From: Gloeopeniophorella convolvens
Taxonomy: Eukaryota > Basidiomycota > Agaricomycetes > Russulales
Reading direction: 5' to 3'
Assembly (NCBI GenBank): GCA_022496205.1
Contig: WTXD01000014.1
Span: 62,001-126,000, forward strand
Length of the DNA: 64,000 nucleotides
Shown: positions 33,050-44,713 of the stretch, one piece after another
How the letters are laid out: the number at the start of each line of letters is the position of its first letter
Numbering within the stretch: the stretch's first letter is position 1
Position numbers and translations under genes: made by a program
The notes under the pieces: generated by a model
What the model saw: the letters and a program-made list of their open reading frames with translations, nothing else
The model's database searches: none
What the model was told of the DNA's origin: nothing

Positions 33050-35494
33050 TCATAGATCCTCGTCCGACTCCTCCTTCAACACCGCATCCTCCTCCAGTCC
33101 CGCGAACCGCCCCTGCGGCGGCGCCGGCGGGAGCCAATCCCCGCTCGGCCGCGGGCGGAAGCTCTCCCTGCGCGCGCGCTTCGCCTTGAGCGCAACCGCC
33201 TGCGGGTTCCGCACCGCACTCGCGCCCGCGCTCGAGCGCGTCGACGCACCCAGCGCTGCGCCCGTCCCAGCGCTCCGCGTGCGGCTCGCCGTCGCGCCCG
33301 CCGCCGCGCGCGGCGGCGGGCGCCCGATGCCCAGGCCCGCGTGCTGTCTGGGCAGCGCTGCAGACGCCGCGCGGGCGCGCACAGGCACGGGCATCGCGAT
33401 CTTGCTGGGCGGGTGACCCGCCGCGCCGCTCCCGGCGCGCGGCGCGAAAGTGTGCGCCTGTGCCTGCGCCTGGGGCGCGTGCGTGTCCGCGAGGCGCTGG
33501 CGCTTGCTCGGCACGGAGTGTGAGCGGCCCATGCTCGACGCAGGGCGCACTGCGGGCGTGACGCTGGTCGGCGTCGTCGCGCGCGGCGGGACGGAGCCCC
33601 CGCGCGCCTTGGCGCCGCGCCGGTTCTCCTTGTCCGCGGCGCCTGTGGCGCTGAGCAGGAGCTGCAGCATGCTCTCGCCGTGTACGAGGAACGGGCGGCC
33701 GGCTTCTGCTTCCCAGGCGGGGATGGACGCGAGGAGGTCCTTCTCGAGCTGTGGCCGCGTTAGCGCTCTCGTGCTGTCGCGATGGGGGAGGCGGTGGACG
33801 CACCCTGGGCTTCTCCTTCTGGACGCGCTTGCGCATCTTCTCCTCGCGCAAGAGTCGCCCCGGATCTCGTGGGCCCCGTCCGAGAAGGCGGCTCTGATCT
33901 GATGCGGCGTTTGCGAGCTCCTTTTCCTCTTCGCAGATGTCAAAGTACTTGCGCACGCTTGGGAGAAGGTGGCCCTTTGTCCGCCGCTCGTCCTTGAGCC
34001 GCCGGATCTCGTCTTCGTGCAGGAGGAGCAGCTCTTCGGTGTGCTCATCTGGGGTGCCGGGCCGGGTTACATACCGTCCTTTGTGGACGTCAGAATGGTG
34101 ATCTCACCGTCAAAGTAAGGCGCAAAGTCTCCGCGCTCGTCCTCGCCAATGAGCAGCTCGTCCCAGAGCTTCATGATTTCCGTGCGTGCGTTCTCCACGA
34201 AAGTGCTCATGCGCTCTCGCTTCAGTTCAAGCATGCGTTCAAGCTCTTCTTCGTACTCGCGGATTGTCTCTTCGGTGCTGCCCCGGTGCGCATCGACAAA
34301 CTCGTCCATCGCGGCGTCTGGCACACCTAACCGGCGCCATAGGCCTTCCAGTTGATCGTACATAGTTTGTATGTGTGCTTCGCGCCGACGTTGTAGGTCC
34401 TCGAGAGACGCACGCGTTGCCTCTGCCCACGCGACCAAGCCCGGGGTTGGTTCGACGCCCTCGAGTCCAGCACAGCGCCCGGCGAGAAGCTCGTCATCGG
34501 CTTCGTCCAGTTGGGCGACGAACCGCGCAAAAATACGTTGGTATTCTGTTTCAGACTCGACGCAGTCGGATGTTAAAGGGGGTGACGGAAGGTTTGATCG
34601 TAACCCCGGTGTTGGTGTCACTATGAAGGGGTCCGAGGGAGATGTGCCACGGTATCCCAGAGACGAAGGTGGGCGAGATGACGATCGTACTCTGAAAGAA
34701 TTTGATGAAGACGAGGATGAAGATGAGGAGGGGAGGTCGTCAAGCGTCGGTGGTACAATACCGAGTTCTGTGTAGAGCCAATCTATCTGGATAAAGATGG
34801 TGGATAGCTGGTTGAGGCGTTTGTTCTGTGACACCCCTGGTCAGTGGAGTCCAGCATGACAAAAGACACGACTTACGATTTCACCTTTCCCTCGCACAAG
34901 CTCCTTCTCTAACCGGGAGAAACGCTCGGGGCTCACATCCCGGTAAGTGTTCGAGTCGCAGCGTGTAGAGCATTCAAGGAGATCTTCTGGGAGGAAACCA
35001 TTCCCGACGATGCGGGAGATGGAGACGAGGCGGCTGTTGAGTGCGATCAGCTGCTCGAGCCTGGTGTGGTACATCTGTGGCCGGCCTCAGCATATGCCTC
35101 GGAAGTGTCAGGACACGGAGCGACGCACCTGTCGGAGCTTTTCCTGCAGTTCTGACAACTGATCACATCTCCTCGGAAGCACCTGCTCTCTGCGTATCTC
35201 TGAGGTAGTGATGTCCAGCCCCTTGACGGAGCTGCCGAGCGCGACGCTGTAGCTATGGCACTGCGACTCGATGCTCTCGCAGCGGTCCTCCAGTTCGTGC
35301 ACTTGCTTCCTTCGCGAGCTGATCTGGTCCTCAACGCAGCGTGTAAGTGCATTCTGGAGGGATGAGAGTTCATCGGCAAGGGCAGTAGGCGGGAGACCGA
35401 GCTGGGCATGGAGAGTGGGAAGTAGCTGAGTTTGTGTCTGGAGGTGAGTGTGTAGAGAGTTGAGGAGGGAGGTGATGGTAGGTTGCGAGTCCAT
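33050..35494 (-). CDS. ASE1: ASE1/PRC1/MAP65 microtubule-bundling protein
   Basis: Ase1 cross-links antiparallel microtubules in the spindle midzone. The start at 35494 gives MDSQPTITSLLNSLHTHLQ; the ORF is open further upstream but has no earlier ATG. The N-terminal half is a dimerising helical rod (ADELSSLQNALTRCVEDQIS, QLSELQEKLRQ, RLEQLIALNSRLVSISRI). The spectrin-like microtubule-binding region includes RLNQLSTIFIQIDWLYTELG and LWDELLIGEDERGDFAPY, a typical MAP65 block, followed by HTEELLLLHEDEIRRLKDE. A Ser run (SSSSSSSSSN) sits between. The C-terminus is basic and Arg/Pro/Ala-rich (PRATTPTSVTP, SKRQRLADTHAP), probably disordered with CDK sites and nuclear-localisation-like clusters, and ends in EESDEDL. 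Four to five short introns; joins not all checked. High family confidence. Confidence 0.9.
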
Positions 35495-35829
35495 GGCGCG
35501 GGGTAGCAAAGAGGTGTTCCGGGTGTCGCGGGCTGTGGTCTGTCTGCAGCGGCGTCCGCTGCCATTCAATAATCAGTCGACTTGCCCGACGCTTTTCGAC
35601 TTCGCGACCACGACGCGCCTGGTCCAACACCACGTGATCGTATCTCCACGTGCATCCCACGGCCAGCTGACCCGGCGCTTTGGACACTGGTCATCGATGT
35701 CATTATGTCGCACGAGACGAGAGCTGAGAGAGCAGCCTGAGCTCCCTTGACATACTGTCGCCATCTCTGTGCTTGTTTGCGCGCATCTTGGCCACTGCCT
35801 GTATCTATTAGCTCACCTCTTTCACGAAG
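35495..35829. other. 335-bp divergent promoter region ASE1 / oxoprolinase-like gene
   Basis: Space between two divergent start codons. There is no room for a HyuA-like domain upstream of the 35830 ATG, and no HyuA motif is present. A CACGTG-like word (CACCACGTGATCG) near 35630 is a possible bHLH site. Confidence 0.45.
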
Positions 35830-38040
35830 ATGACACCGTCGAAGAGATCAGAAGGGCCGGACCCAATCCTGCTCACTCTCTTTGCAAACCGATTCATGAG
35901 CGTTGCAGAAGCTATGGGTCGCTCACTGCAGCAAACATCGATCAGCACAAACATCAAGGAGCGCTTGGACTTCTCGTGCGCTCTGTTTGCTCCGGATGGC
36001 GACCTCGTGGCGAATGCGCCCTTCATTCCGATCCATCTCGGTTCCATGAGCTTGTACGTCAAGACTCGGTGCCATTCCGATAGACTCAATCTGAGGATGG
36101 CAGCGCGGTGAAATATCAAATGAAGCTTCACGGAAAAGATCTCAAGGAGGGCGATGTCCTAATGACCAATTCACCGCACGCCGGTGGCTCGCAAGTACCT
36201 TTTCATTTCCTATCCTGTCGGGAGGATGACACCTCAGGTATAGGCACCTTCCAGACATCACCATCATCAGCCCTGTGTTTGATTCAGAGTCGAAGGAGAT
36301 TATCTTCTTCACAGCGTCGCGCGGTCATCACGCGGACATCGGCGGCATTTTGCCCGGATCTATGCCCCCGACGTCTGTCAACATCTTCGAGGAGGGAGCT
36401 GAGATCGTCAGCTTCAGGCTCGTGAGGGAGGGCGTCTTTGATCAGAAAGGCTTGTACGAGTATATGATCGACAAACCCGCAAGGTACCCAGGAAGCTCGG
36501 GGTGTAGAAACATTCGAGACGTCGAGAGCGATCTGAAAGCTGTAAGCTTGAATGCACTTTGGCATCACTGGGAGTCTCACAAGCGCCCATATGCTAGCAA
36601 GTCGCCGCTAATCACAAGGGCATCCAACTGATCCATCAGAGTGCGTCGATCGTTTCTCGTTCCCAGCATGGGGAAAGGAGATTCATCTATTCGCCATAGT
36701 CGTGGAAGATTATGGTCTGAAGACCGTTCAAGAATACATGTATCACATCCGCAACAACGCGGAGACCTCCGTGCGCAACTTGCTGCGTGACGTTGCCAAG
36801 AAGTCGGGCACGAACGTTCTCAGCGCAGTCGACTATCTCGATGACGGTTCTCCGGCACGTTCCTCGTCTAGTAAACCTGCTGTGACTTCAACGCTAAAAT
36901 CCCCACATTGTCACAGATCTGTCTCCGTGTGGAGATCAATGAAGAGAATGGCTCCGCTGTATTTGATTTTGAAGGTACAGGATGCGAGGTCCGGGGTAAT
37001 CTCAATGCACCCATCTCGGTGGTACACTCGGCTGTGATCTACTGCATGCGCGCCATGCTGGATCTGGATATCCCACTCAACGCAGGTTGCTTGGTCCCTC
37101 TAGACAGTAAGTATTTCTGGTTGTCGTTGGAGCGTCCTGCTGAGCTTCGGTGTACAGTCAGGATACCTTCGGGGAGCTTGCTGGCGCCATCACGAACTGC
37201 GGCAGTCTGTGGCGGGAATGTATTAACCTCGCAGCGGATCGTAGATGTGGTACTGCGCGCATTCCACGCATGTGCGGCTAGCCAAGGCTGCACTAACAAC
37301 CTGACTTTCGGAGCGGGAGGCAAAGGCGAGGATGGGCGTGCCGTCGCAGGATGGGGATACTACGAGGTACTCCGATGTCCCTTTGATCTATGCGCGCTCT
37401 CTGACCTGTCCTCGCAGACGATTGCAGGCGGTTCTGGCGCTGGCCCGAACTGGCACGGGACATCAGGCGTTCACACGCATATCACTAACACCCGCATCGG
37501 TGACGTCGAGATCCTGGAACGGCGCTACCCCGTGCTCGTGCATACCTTCGGCCTACGCACTGGCTCCGCCGGCGCTGGGCGGTACCGCGGCGGCGAAGGC
37601 GTGGTTCGCGAGCTCGAATTCCTGGAACCGCTGCAGGTGTCCATTCTCTCCGAGGTGCTGGCCCATTCAACATGCTGATCTGATCCCTTCGTGTGAGCTA
37701 ACGGGCGTTCTGACAGCGACGCACGCGTGCGCCGTATGGTCTCGAAGGCGGTGCACCAGGCGGACTTGGCAGGAATACATGGATCAAGCAAGGACGCGAA
37801 GACGATGGTGATGCGCCTGAAGGCGGTGCCCCCGCTGCACGTGAGGTCAATATCGGTGGGAAGGCGACCATTCGCATGGGAAAGGGCGACCGCCTGCGCA
37901 TCGAGACGCCCGGCGGAGGAGGATGGGGCCTGCCCTCTGAAGAAGAGGAAGCGTTGCGCAGCGACGAACTCGATCATATACGCAAGTGGGCAGCGCGGGG
38001 CAGTCTCGCAGAGCGCGAGGCCGCGCAGGCGGGGTTCTGA
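35830..38040 (+). CDS. Stand-alone 5-oxoprolinase / hydantoinase B (HyuB) domain protein, 588 aa
   Basis: Nine exons keep frame to 588 aa: 35830-36053, 36104-36190, 36244-36541, 36598-36640, 36700-36854, 36917-37106, 37158-37366, 37418-37654 and 37717-38040. HyuB signatures: [142 protein letters not shown] and [13 protein letters not shown]. Typical fungal 5-oxoprolinase is about 1,250 aa and fuses HyuA (ATP-binding) to HyuB, hydrolysing 5-oxoproline in the glutathione cycle. Here only the B half exists and it begins cleanly with its own ATG. It may need a separate A subunit or have another substrate. Two introns (36191-36243 and 36855-36916) appear to be GC-AG. Confidence 0.88.
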
Positions 38041-38419
38041 CGTTCGCAGCATTTGTACAGCACCAAGCATCAAGCTATACGTGATGATCGCAACCGTACT
38101 TATCAGTGCGGTACTTCCCGAGTAGCTCATTGACTGATGAAGCTGTCGCCACGTTACATACTCACTTACTTCGCAAGGATATATGCATGTCAGGATTCCG
38201 CACCACTGTGGGAAGAGCGAGCTTTGGCTTCGTGCACCAACTCAAGGGTACCTCACGGCCTGCCCCGTCGCACGCATATGGAGACTAGAAGCCACCCCCA
38301 AACAATCTTGGATATCAGGTGCGATAGGGTGCAATCTGCGCGTGAAAGTCTCGGTTGCCTTCCAATTCTGGGGTAGATACTTAAGAATACAGATGCTTGG
38401 TATGTTTTACAACTACTGT
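38041..38419. other. Convergent intergenic region
   Basis: No gene seen; 3' ends of the oxoprolinase-like and aldehyde dehydrogenase genes. Confidence 0.45.
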
Positions 38420-40276
38420 TTATGCCTCAGGAAGCGGGATGCGCAAGCCGAACGTTGCCAGGATGTCGACGCCCTCGTCGGTGTACGGAGGGTAGCGCAC
38501 GGCCATATAGGGGTCGTTTCTAAGGCGCCGAGTACGTTAGCTGCTTCTTCGCGCTCATAAAGAAGTGGAAGGGGGCTGACGCGAAGGGGATGTTGACATA
38601 GCTGCGCGCATGGGTGAAGATATCAAAGGAAGACTTGCCAAGGTAAGCGCCATCTAGAAGAGCCGTGAAACCCGTGAGCGGCGTAGTAAAACCAAACACC
38701 GAGGACACGCACATCCTGATTCGCCCTGTCCGCCGAACGGCATCTCGTGGACAGCGAGCTGTTGGTACGTGTCGTTGAGGGCCAGGGTGCCGCTCGCAGT
38801 TTGTTGCAGGACTGTATGAGGTACATAGACGTGAGCGATAATAGTACACCATTCATCTGACTCCAACCTACACTTCTCCTTCAACGCCTCGCTCTCAGTG
38901 AAGACGTACACGACCAGGGGAGTCGGTCTGGAGCGAAAGAAGATAGAGTTAAGATACTCGTTTGGAATGACAATATTCCGGCGAACTTCATACCTATCGG
39001 CAATGAATTTGATGGCCGCATCAACATCGTCGACTGGGATAATTGGCAGAATAGGACCAAAGATTTCACTGAAGGTGGGTCAGTAACGTGAACCTCAATG
39101 CAGAGAAGCAGAATTTGACGCACTCATCCAGCAAGACGTCGTCAGGTTGGACATCACGGACAATGGTGATCTCCATCTTCCGCGCACCATCAATGGCACC
39201 GCCGAGAATGACCTGGCCTTTGGTCTTTGCTAGAAGCGATGCTAGGCGATCGCGATGCGCAGAGTTGATCACATGTCCGATGTCCTTGGATTGGAACTGG
39301 CCATTGGGCCAGAATTGCTTGGCGACCTGCTGGAACGCGGCGACGAGTTCGTCCTGCCTCTGACGGGGAACGAGTACATAATCGGGAGCCACACAGACTT
39401 GACCAAGATTTGCCTGCTTCCCGTAGAGGATGCGTTTAGCGGTGAGACTGATATCGGTATCTGAGTCAACCACCACTGGGCACTTGCCGCCCAACTCGAG
39501 CGTCAGAGGTGTGAGGTGCTTGGCTGCAGCTTCAGCAATGAGTCTTCCCACGCGGCCGCCACCAGTGTAGAAGATATGATCCCACTTGAGCGAGAGCAGC
39601 GCGGATGTCTCATGGACAGCGCCATTGACCACATGGAACGCATTGGGGTCCAGATACTTGGGAATAAGCTCCGCAAGGGCAGCTGCGACAGTCGGTACCA
39701 TTTCGGAGGGTTTCATGACGGCGGTGTTGCCAGCCGCGATTGCTCCAACGAGCGGGCCGAGAGTGATAACATATGGATAATTCCAGGGCCTGCACGTTTG
39801 TCAGGACAGGCACAACACAAGGCACAAGCGACTGACGTAATCACAAGAGCGGTGCCCTTGGGAGTCTTGTATACTGTGGTGTCCCAGTTGGCGCGCCATT
39901 GGGGAAGCTTGGTGGGCTTATCCGGGGAAACCCATTCCTCAAGATTCTCGAGAGCGTTTGTCACGCCGTACACGACAGGACCGAGGTCGGCGACGACCGC
40001 CTCAAGGCGGGGCTTGCCCAAGTCAATGCGAATAGCTTCTGCCAGGCGATCCTCGTTCTCCTGGATCAACTTTCCAAGCTGGATCAGCTGCTTCCTGCGC
40101 CAGGCGAGAGGCCGTGTGATGCCAGACTTGAATGTAGCAACCGCTTTGGCATGGATCTGGAGGTGCAAGGAGACCAAGTGTCAGCATAGCCATACAAGGT
40201 GACAGATGACGATATCCGAGCTACATGCCTTTTGGATGTCCTCGAGGGGCGTGTACGTGAGGGTTGCCAATGTCAT
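38420..40276 (-). CDS. Class-3 (fatty) aldehyde dehydrogenase, HFD1-like
   Basis: Oxidises aldehydes to acids with NAD(P)+; HFD1-like enzymes act on long-chain aldehydes and are often membrane-attached. The first exon (40276-40229) encodes MTLATLTYTPLEDIQK, then a likely GC-AG intron, then IHAKAVATFKSG. Visible motifs: PWNYPY, VMKPSEMVPTVAAALAELIP, FYTGGGRVGRLIAEAAAKH, the catalytic-glutamate LTLELGGKCPVVV, and the nucleophile loop with catalytic Cys in NLGQVC (usually NAGQTC). Later come EIFGPILPIIPVDD, FGGQGESG, SSFDIFTHARS and RYPPYTDEGVDIL near the C-terminus, ending ATFGLRIPLPEA. No transmembrane C-terminal tail like yeast Hfd1 is obvious. The late intron beginning GTCAGCC near 38580 restores IPFANDPYMAVRYPPY. 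Confidence 0.9.
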
Positions 40277-41948
40277 TGTTTTCTGCGTGCGACGAGAGGC
40301 TGAAGATGCGAGTAGGTACGCGGAACGCATGGATGTGCGAGACAGTATATAAGCATTCTGTAGTAGCGTTACCAGGATGGAGCTAGAGGTGTGAATCAAA
40401 CAGCCGAATTGAGTTGCGACAGAAGAACTCGCAACCACAGAAATGACAGAAAAAGGAAATTATTCATCTGTCGTGTCAGATGGCGTTCTAGCTCGGATAC
40501 ACGACTTCTGATTTGGACTGCTCTGCCACTAGAGCGTGGACATTTGGACCTCGCGTTCAATAGCATGGTGCTATGCCCTGCTGTCCCCCTTCCAGGTCAC
40601 TTGATGTTCTACGGACGGCTTCGGCATCACTTGATGCGCTGTGGGCGGCGTGCAGATACATAAATATTGTGAGGCGAAACATCGCGACGAGCTGAGTCGC
40701 AGTCTCGGTGCGGGGCCGAGGCACAGAAGATTGTCTGCGTCTATCACGCGCACGCGCTGGCAAATCAGAGGCCGTGAGAGCGCCCGCGGGATCATCCGAT
40801 CACTGTCCCCGTCCGTTGATCCCATCAGCCAGGTACCCCTGCAGGGGTAAAAGCCATGATGATTCCGCTCTGTGAAGCTTGAAGCTTGAAGGTCTGGGAA
40901 TGAGATAGCGCCGTGAGCCCAGTCGGGAAAAGTATCTTCTTGACACGTGCACCCATTGCAACCCATTGCGTCGTCATCCTTGCCCAACTGTCCCGGCCGG
41001 ATCGGCCTTTCCTGGCCTTTGCCCGGGCGCCGCGGCTCGTAGCGAAGACGCATCCATATTCAACCAGATTCAACCCCTGTCGGGAACCCCCCTCAAGCTT
41101 CTCTGCTGACGCAGCAACAACCTGCTACACTTCAGTGCTCTGTAGTCCCACTTGGCCAGCTTCTTTTGATGTGCTCTGGTTCTCCAATATCCATCGAAAA
41201 TTTCTTATCTCTGGCTCAGATTCTCTGGCGGCCGGTTACAGTGCGGCGGAAATTGTCACTTCGAGCTCTGAATCTTCGCCGGTCACCGATAACACCGAGC
41301 CTTGCGATGCGGAGGCACTCGCTCAGATCCTAGGGTTGCTGCCAACTGTTCTTACCTTGATCTCGCACTATTCACGCCGTACGGGTTTATCGGTCGCAGA
41401 ACTCACAGCACCATCTATCAATGTGAGTGTGACCTATAGCCTTTCGTTTGCCTCGCGTTCATTCATCTAGTGATGGGTGCATAGCACTGCGTGTCGCAAA
41501 AGGTTGCGGCACCAGCGAAGTCTGTGGCGTGGCGCCGTAAATGATCTGGAAGCCATCTGGAAGCGTCTTGTGTCCGGCAACCACGGGTCCGAGGCGATCC
41601 AGTGGATATCTGCGATCAAACTCCGCCTCAACTGACTTCTCATCATTAGGACCCTAGCTCCTAATTCCTAATGCGTGAGGCCGCGCCCGTTGTATGTCGT
41701 GCTTTGTTTAGATTCTCGTAACAATCCCAGTCAGGAGTGTCCAGTCATATCTCGGTTTGCCATATGGCTGGGGGCTGTTCCACCTTTCTTACGCGACGGA
41801 GGCATCCTCGGATGTATCCAGACCCAACAGATATGTCATCCGATCCATAAAGATCCTGTGCCCATCCTTACGCCCCCGGGCTTCTCCTTTGCCGCACGTT
41901 CCTTTGTCCCTCACCTTTCCTCCCTCACCGGCCTCTAGCCACTGCGAC
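40277..41948. other. Intergenic with left part of duplicated unit A
   Basis: No gene recognised. From about 41117 the sequence matches the DNA at about 46175 (see the duplicated units). A 185-codon ORF at 40913-41470 has no ATG support or domain and overlaps the duplicated segment; its copy at 46175 is not open, so it is probably not coding. Confidence 0.4.
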
Positions 41949-43193
41949 ATGGCCCTCACGCTAGACAAAGGTGGTATCATTTCCACAGTCCTCGAGGGTA
42001 TTCTGTATGGTATGCATTCTTTCCGGGCCATCTTCACTACAAAAACCGATATCTGTACCCTAGGATTCTCTTTGTTCATGTTCGGTGTGACCTTATGGGT
42101 CTTGATCTACCGCCGGACAACAAAGCGAGTGAATCGCATCATGGTAGTCATATCCATACTGCTGTTTGTGTTCAGTACAATGGTGAGTCTTCGTTTCATT
42201 TGGGAAATGCAAAGGCCTGACTCGTGGTAGCACATCGGCATTGACATCCATCGGATTGTTGAGGGCCTCGTCAACAATAGGGAATTCCAGCCAGGGGGCC
42301 CCGCAGTATGGTTCGAGGACCCCTCCCAGTTCACGTTCGTTTTCAAGAATGCTGTATATTCGTTTCAAACTGTCACTGGTGACGCCGTCGTGGTTCGTTG
42401 TGATAGCCTACGGCTCGTTGCGATCAAACGCTAACTTAGGCACAGATCTATCGCTGCTATGTTGTATGGCAATCTTTCTATGTGATCATCTTCCCGCTTA
42501 TCATGCTGCTCGGCGTTTGCGGTCAGTCTCTCCGTTCCGCCATCACTTCCTTCAGAATTCACAACTTCCATCAGTTGCCGCTACTGGAAGTGTCTACGCC
42601 TGCTCGCAGGCCACCCTGGCTAAGGGTGGTATCTTCCACGCCAGTACATACAAGTGGATCACTGCTTTCTACTCGTCGACGCTCGCAACGAACTTGCTTT
42701 GCACACTTTTGCTCGTATTCCGCATCTGGCAGATCAACTCACGCGTCTCGCGTAAACAGCATCAAAGCAACCTCTGGCCAGTACTCACAATCATCATGGA
42801 CGCAGGCCTCCTATATTCGGTCACTCTCATGTCTGCGCTCATTTGCTTTGTGCGCCAGTCGTTTGGGCAGTTCATTGTGTTGGACATGGTGTGCAACTAT
42901 TTTCTGCACTGTCCAGGCATTCGCTTATGGCACATCCCCTTCAGGTTTGCCCAATCATCTCGATTGCATTCTACATGATCATCATCCGAGTTGGACTGGC
43001 GATGACACCTTCGCCGCGTAGCGCAAGCGACTCTGGGTTCACGTTGAAGCCTCCCGTCGGCCCTAATGTATCGCGCCAAGACTACCCATTGCGTCCGCTG
43101 GAAGTGCATATATCTCAGCTGACTGAAGACCAAAAGGATATCACACCAGACCCGTCAATCAGTGCGCCCTTCGACAAAGGTCGAATAGTCTGA
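41949..43193 (+). CDS. Seven-helix membrane protein of an Agaricomycete-type uncharacterised family
   Basis: The start at 41949 gives MALTLDKGGIISTVLEGILYG, spliced over 42010-42062 to FSLFMFGVTLWVLIYRR. Further short introns follow (for example after FVFSTM, after GDAVV, after GVC and after VLDM). Features: KRVNRIMVVISILLFVFSTM, HIGIDIHRIVEGLVNN, the PGGPAVWFEDPSQFTFVFKN loop, the family hallmark VIYRCYVVW, and later helices ATNLLCTLLLVFRIW, VLTIIMDAGLLYSVTLMSAL and IISIAFYMIIIRVG. The C-terminal tail is cytosol-like, polar, ending PFDKGRIV. About seven hydrophobic helices. The family is expanded in mushroom-forming fungi and has no established function; it is not STE3-like. It lies beside an SDR gene and is part of the duplicated block; a fragment of a second copy remains at 46552. 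Confidence 0.85.
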
Positions 43194-43608
43194 GTGGGAG
43201 GCTCAGGGCTTCACGTACAGAGGAGGCGATCTTCTTGGTAAATGTAGTGTACCTGTGACCCCGGTCTTCGGCAGTCATACTGTTGCGACGAGTTGGCACG
43301 TACCTGTCCCCGGACTGATTCTGCGGGACCCCACGATTGGTGGCCGGCTATGTACCGGCATGCAATGCCGTAGGATGTGTGCATGTACTGTACATAAGTT
43401 ATTTGTTGCGCAAAATCGTCTGGCGTGTCGTGTGAACCGGCGGTACACCGCAGAGGCAGCCCATGGAAACCATTGCACCCGCAGAAACTTAAACTTAAGA
43501 GGCATAGCGACCTAGAAGAGTCTTCTGAAATCTCACGCCGTAAGGGCACCATTCTATCTGTTCTACGCGCTCGGACATCATTACGAACTCGCAGGCCTGC
43601 GGCCCGCT
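43194..43608. other. Short convergent spacer inside unit A
   Basis: No gene seen. From about 43420 onward it matches 46720-46906, the corresponding spacer in unit B. Confidence 0.5.
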
Positions 43609-44713
43609 TCACTGAGGAAGTGCGAGCTTGCTCACAAGCGCATTCTGCGAGACAATCTTGTCCTTCCAATTCTTCTCCACCTCGCCGAGATCCCATGGGG
43701 CCGAAATGTACCTGTTACATTTGCATGAGTATCATCATCCTAGCAGCTCCGGAATGCGACTCACCTGCCACTGAGGTAATCTGCCTTTCCGGACGTGACA
43801 TACAGGATCGTTGCTGCGGGGAGCGACACCGAGTCGACGTTCTCCATGCCCGACTGGGCTTCGCCGTTCAGCTGGGTTTCAATCACCCCAGGATGGATGG
43901 GGAATACTTTGATCTCCGGGTACTCGAGGGTGATGAACTCGGCGAAGCGGTCAACGGCGTGCTTGGACGTGCAATATTCACTAGCAAATGGGATGCGATA
44001 TTGCGCTCCGAGGGCTGTCACGATCACGATGCTCCCCTTGGTCTTCAGCAGCTCTGGGACAGAAAAGCTGTCGCGAGACAGATATTAGGAAATCAAATCG
44101 AGAATTGTGATCGAGGATCACACTCAAATCACACTCACTGTGCGTAGTTGTAAACACCGCGGACGTTGACTTCAACAACGTCCCACCAGGTTAGAGGATC
44201 CTTCGATGCGAAGGCTGCACACAATCGTATAAGTTTCGATCAGACTTTATCGCTAGCACTGCGCCTCACGTTTGTCCATGGCGCGTATGAGAGCGGCATT
44301 GGCCACAACGATATCCAGTCTACCGAACCGGGAAACAGTAGCGGAAACCGCCTCCCCAGCACGCTCCGTGTCGCGCACATCGGCAGGGAAAGTGAGCACT
44401 GAGGTGTTTGGCAATTCGCGAAGGATTGCATCGCGGCTGGCATCCAGCGTCTCCTGCTTGCGGGCGACGAGAGTCAGGGAGGCGCCAGCCCGAGCATATT
44501 GCAGGGCCGTCTCGAGACCGATGCCTCGCGAGGCACCAGTGATGAGAACTACTTTTCCCTTGAATGTCTGCGCGGCGTAGTGTGCCTGCGGGTCTATAGT
44601 TGGATATATACTGTTCCAGAAATGTCAACATAAAGCAAGTGAAGGTGATAGAGCACGGACTCATGGCGGGCAGTGACGCGAAGATCTTCGTCGGAGCCTT
44701 GAATGAAAGACAT
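43609..44713 (-). CDS. Short-chain dehydrogenase/reductase, copy A (catalytic Ser replaced)
   Basis: Exons 44713-44661, 44610-44270, 44214-44139, 44067-43765 and 43711-43609 give 291 aa. NAD(P)-binding motif TGASRGIG is intact, as are RLDIVVANA, YCTSK (Tyr and Lys of the catalytic tetrad) and IHPGVIETQLNG. Compared with copy B, the motif after VVA reads NAALIR instead of NAGLIR. The residue 13 before the catalytic Tyr, where SDRs have Ser, is Ala (VTALGAQYR against VTSLAAQYR). Both changes would be expected to weaken or abolish catalysis. Frame and splice sites are clean, so it is probably expressed; it may be a pseudoenzyme. Substrate unknown. Confidence 0.88.

Noticed and set aside
40913..41470. 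185-codon plus ORF
   Set aside because: It lies in the duplicated spacer, its copy near 46175 is not open, and no domain is visible.
41949..43193. Idea that the seven-TM gene is a STE3 pheromone receptor of a mating locus
   Set aside because: The VIYRCYVVW and PGGPAVWF motifs belong to another family, and no CaaX pheromone gene or homeodomain gene is nearby.
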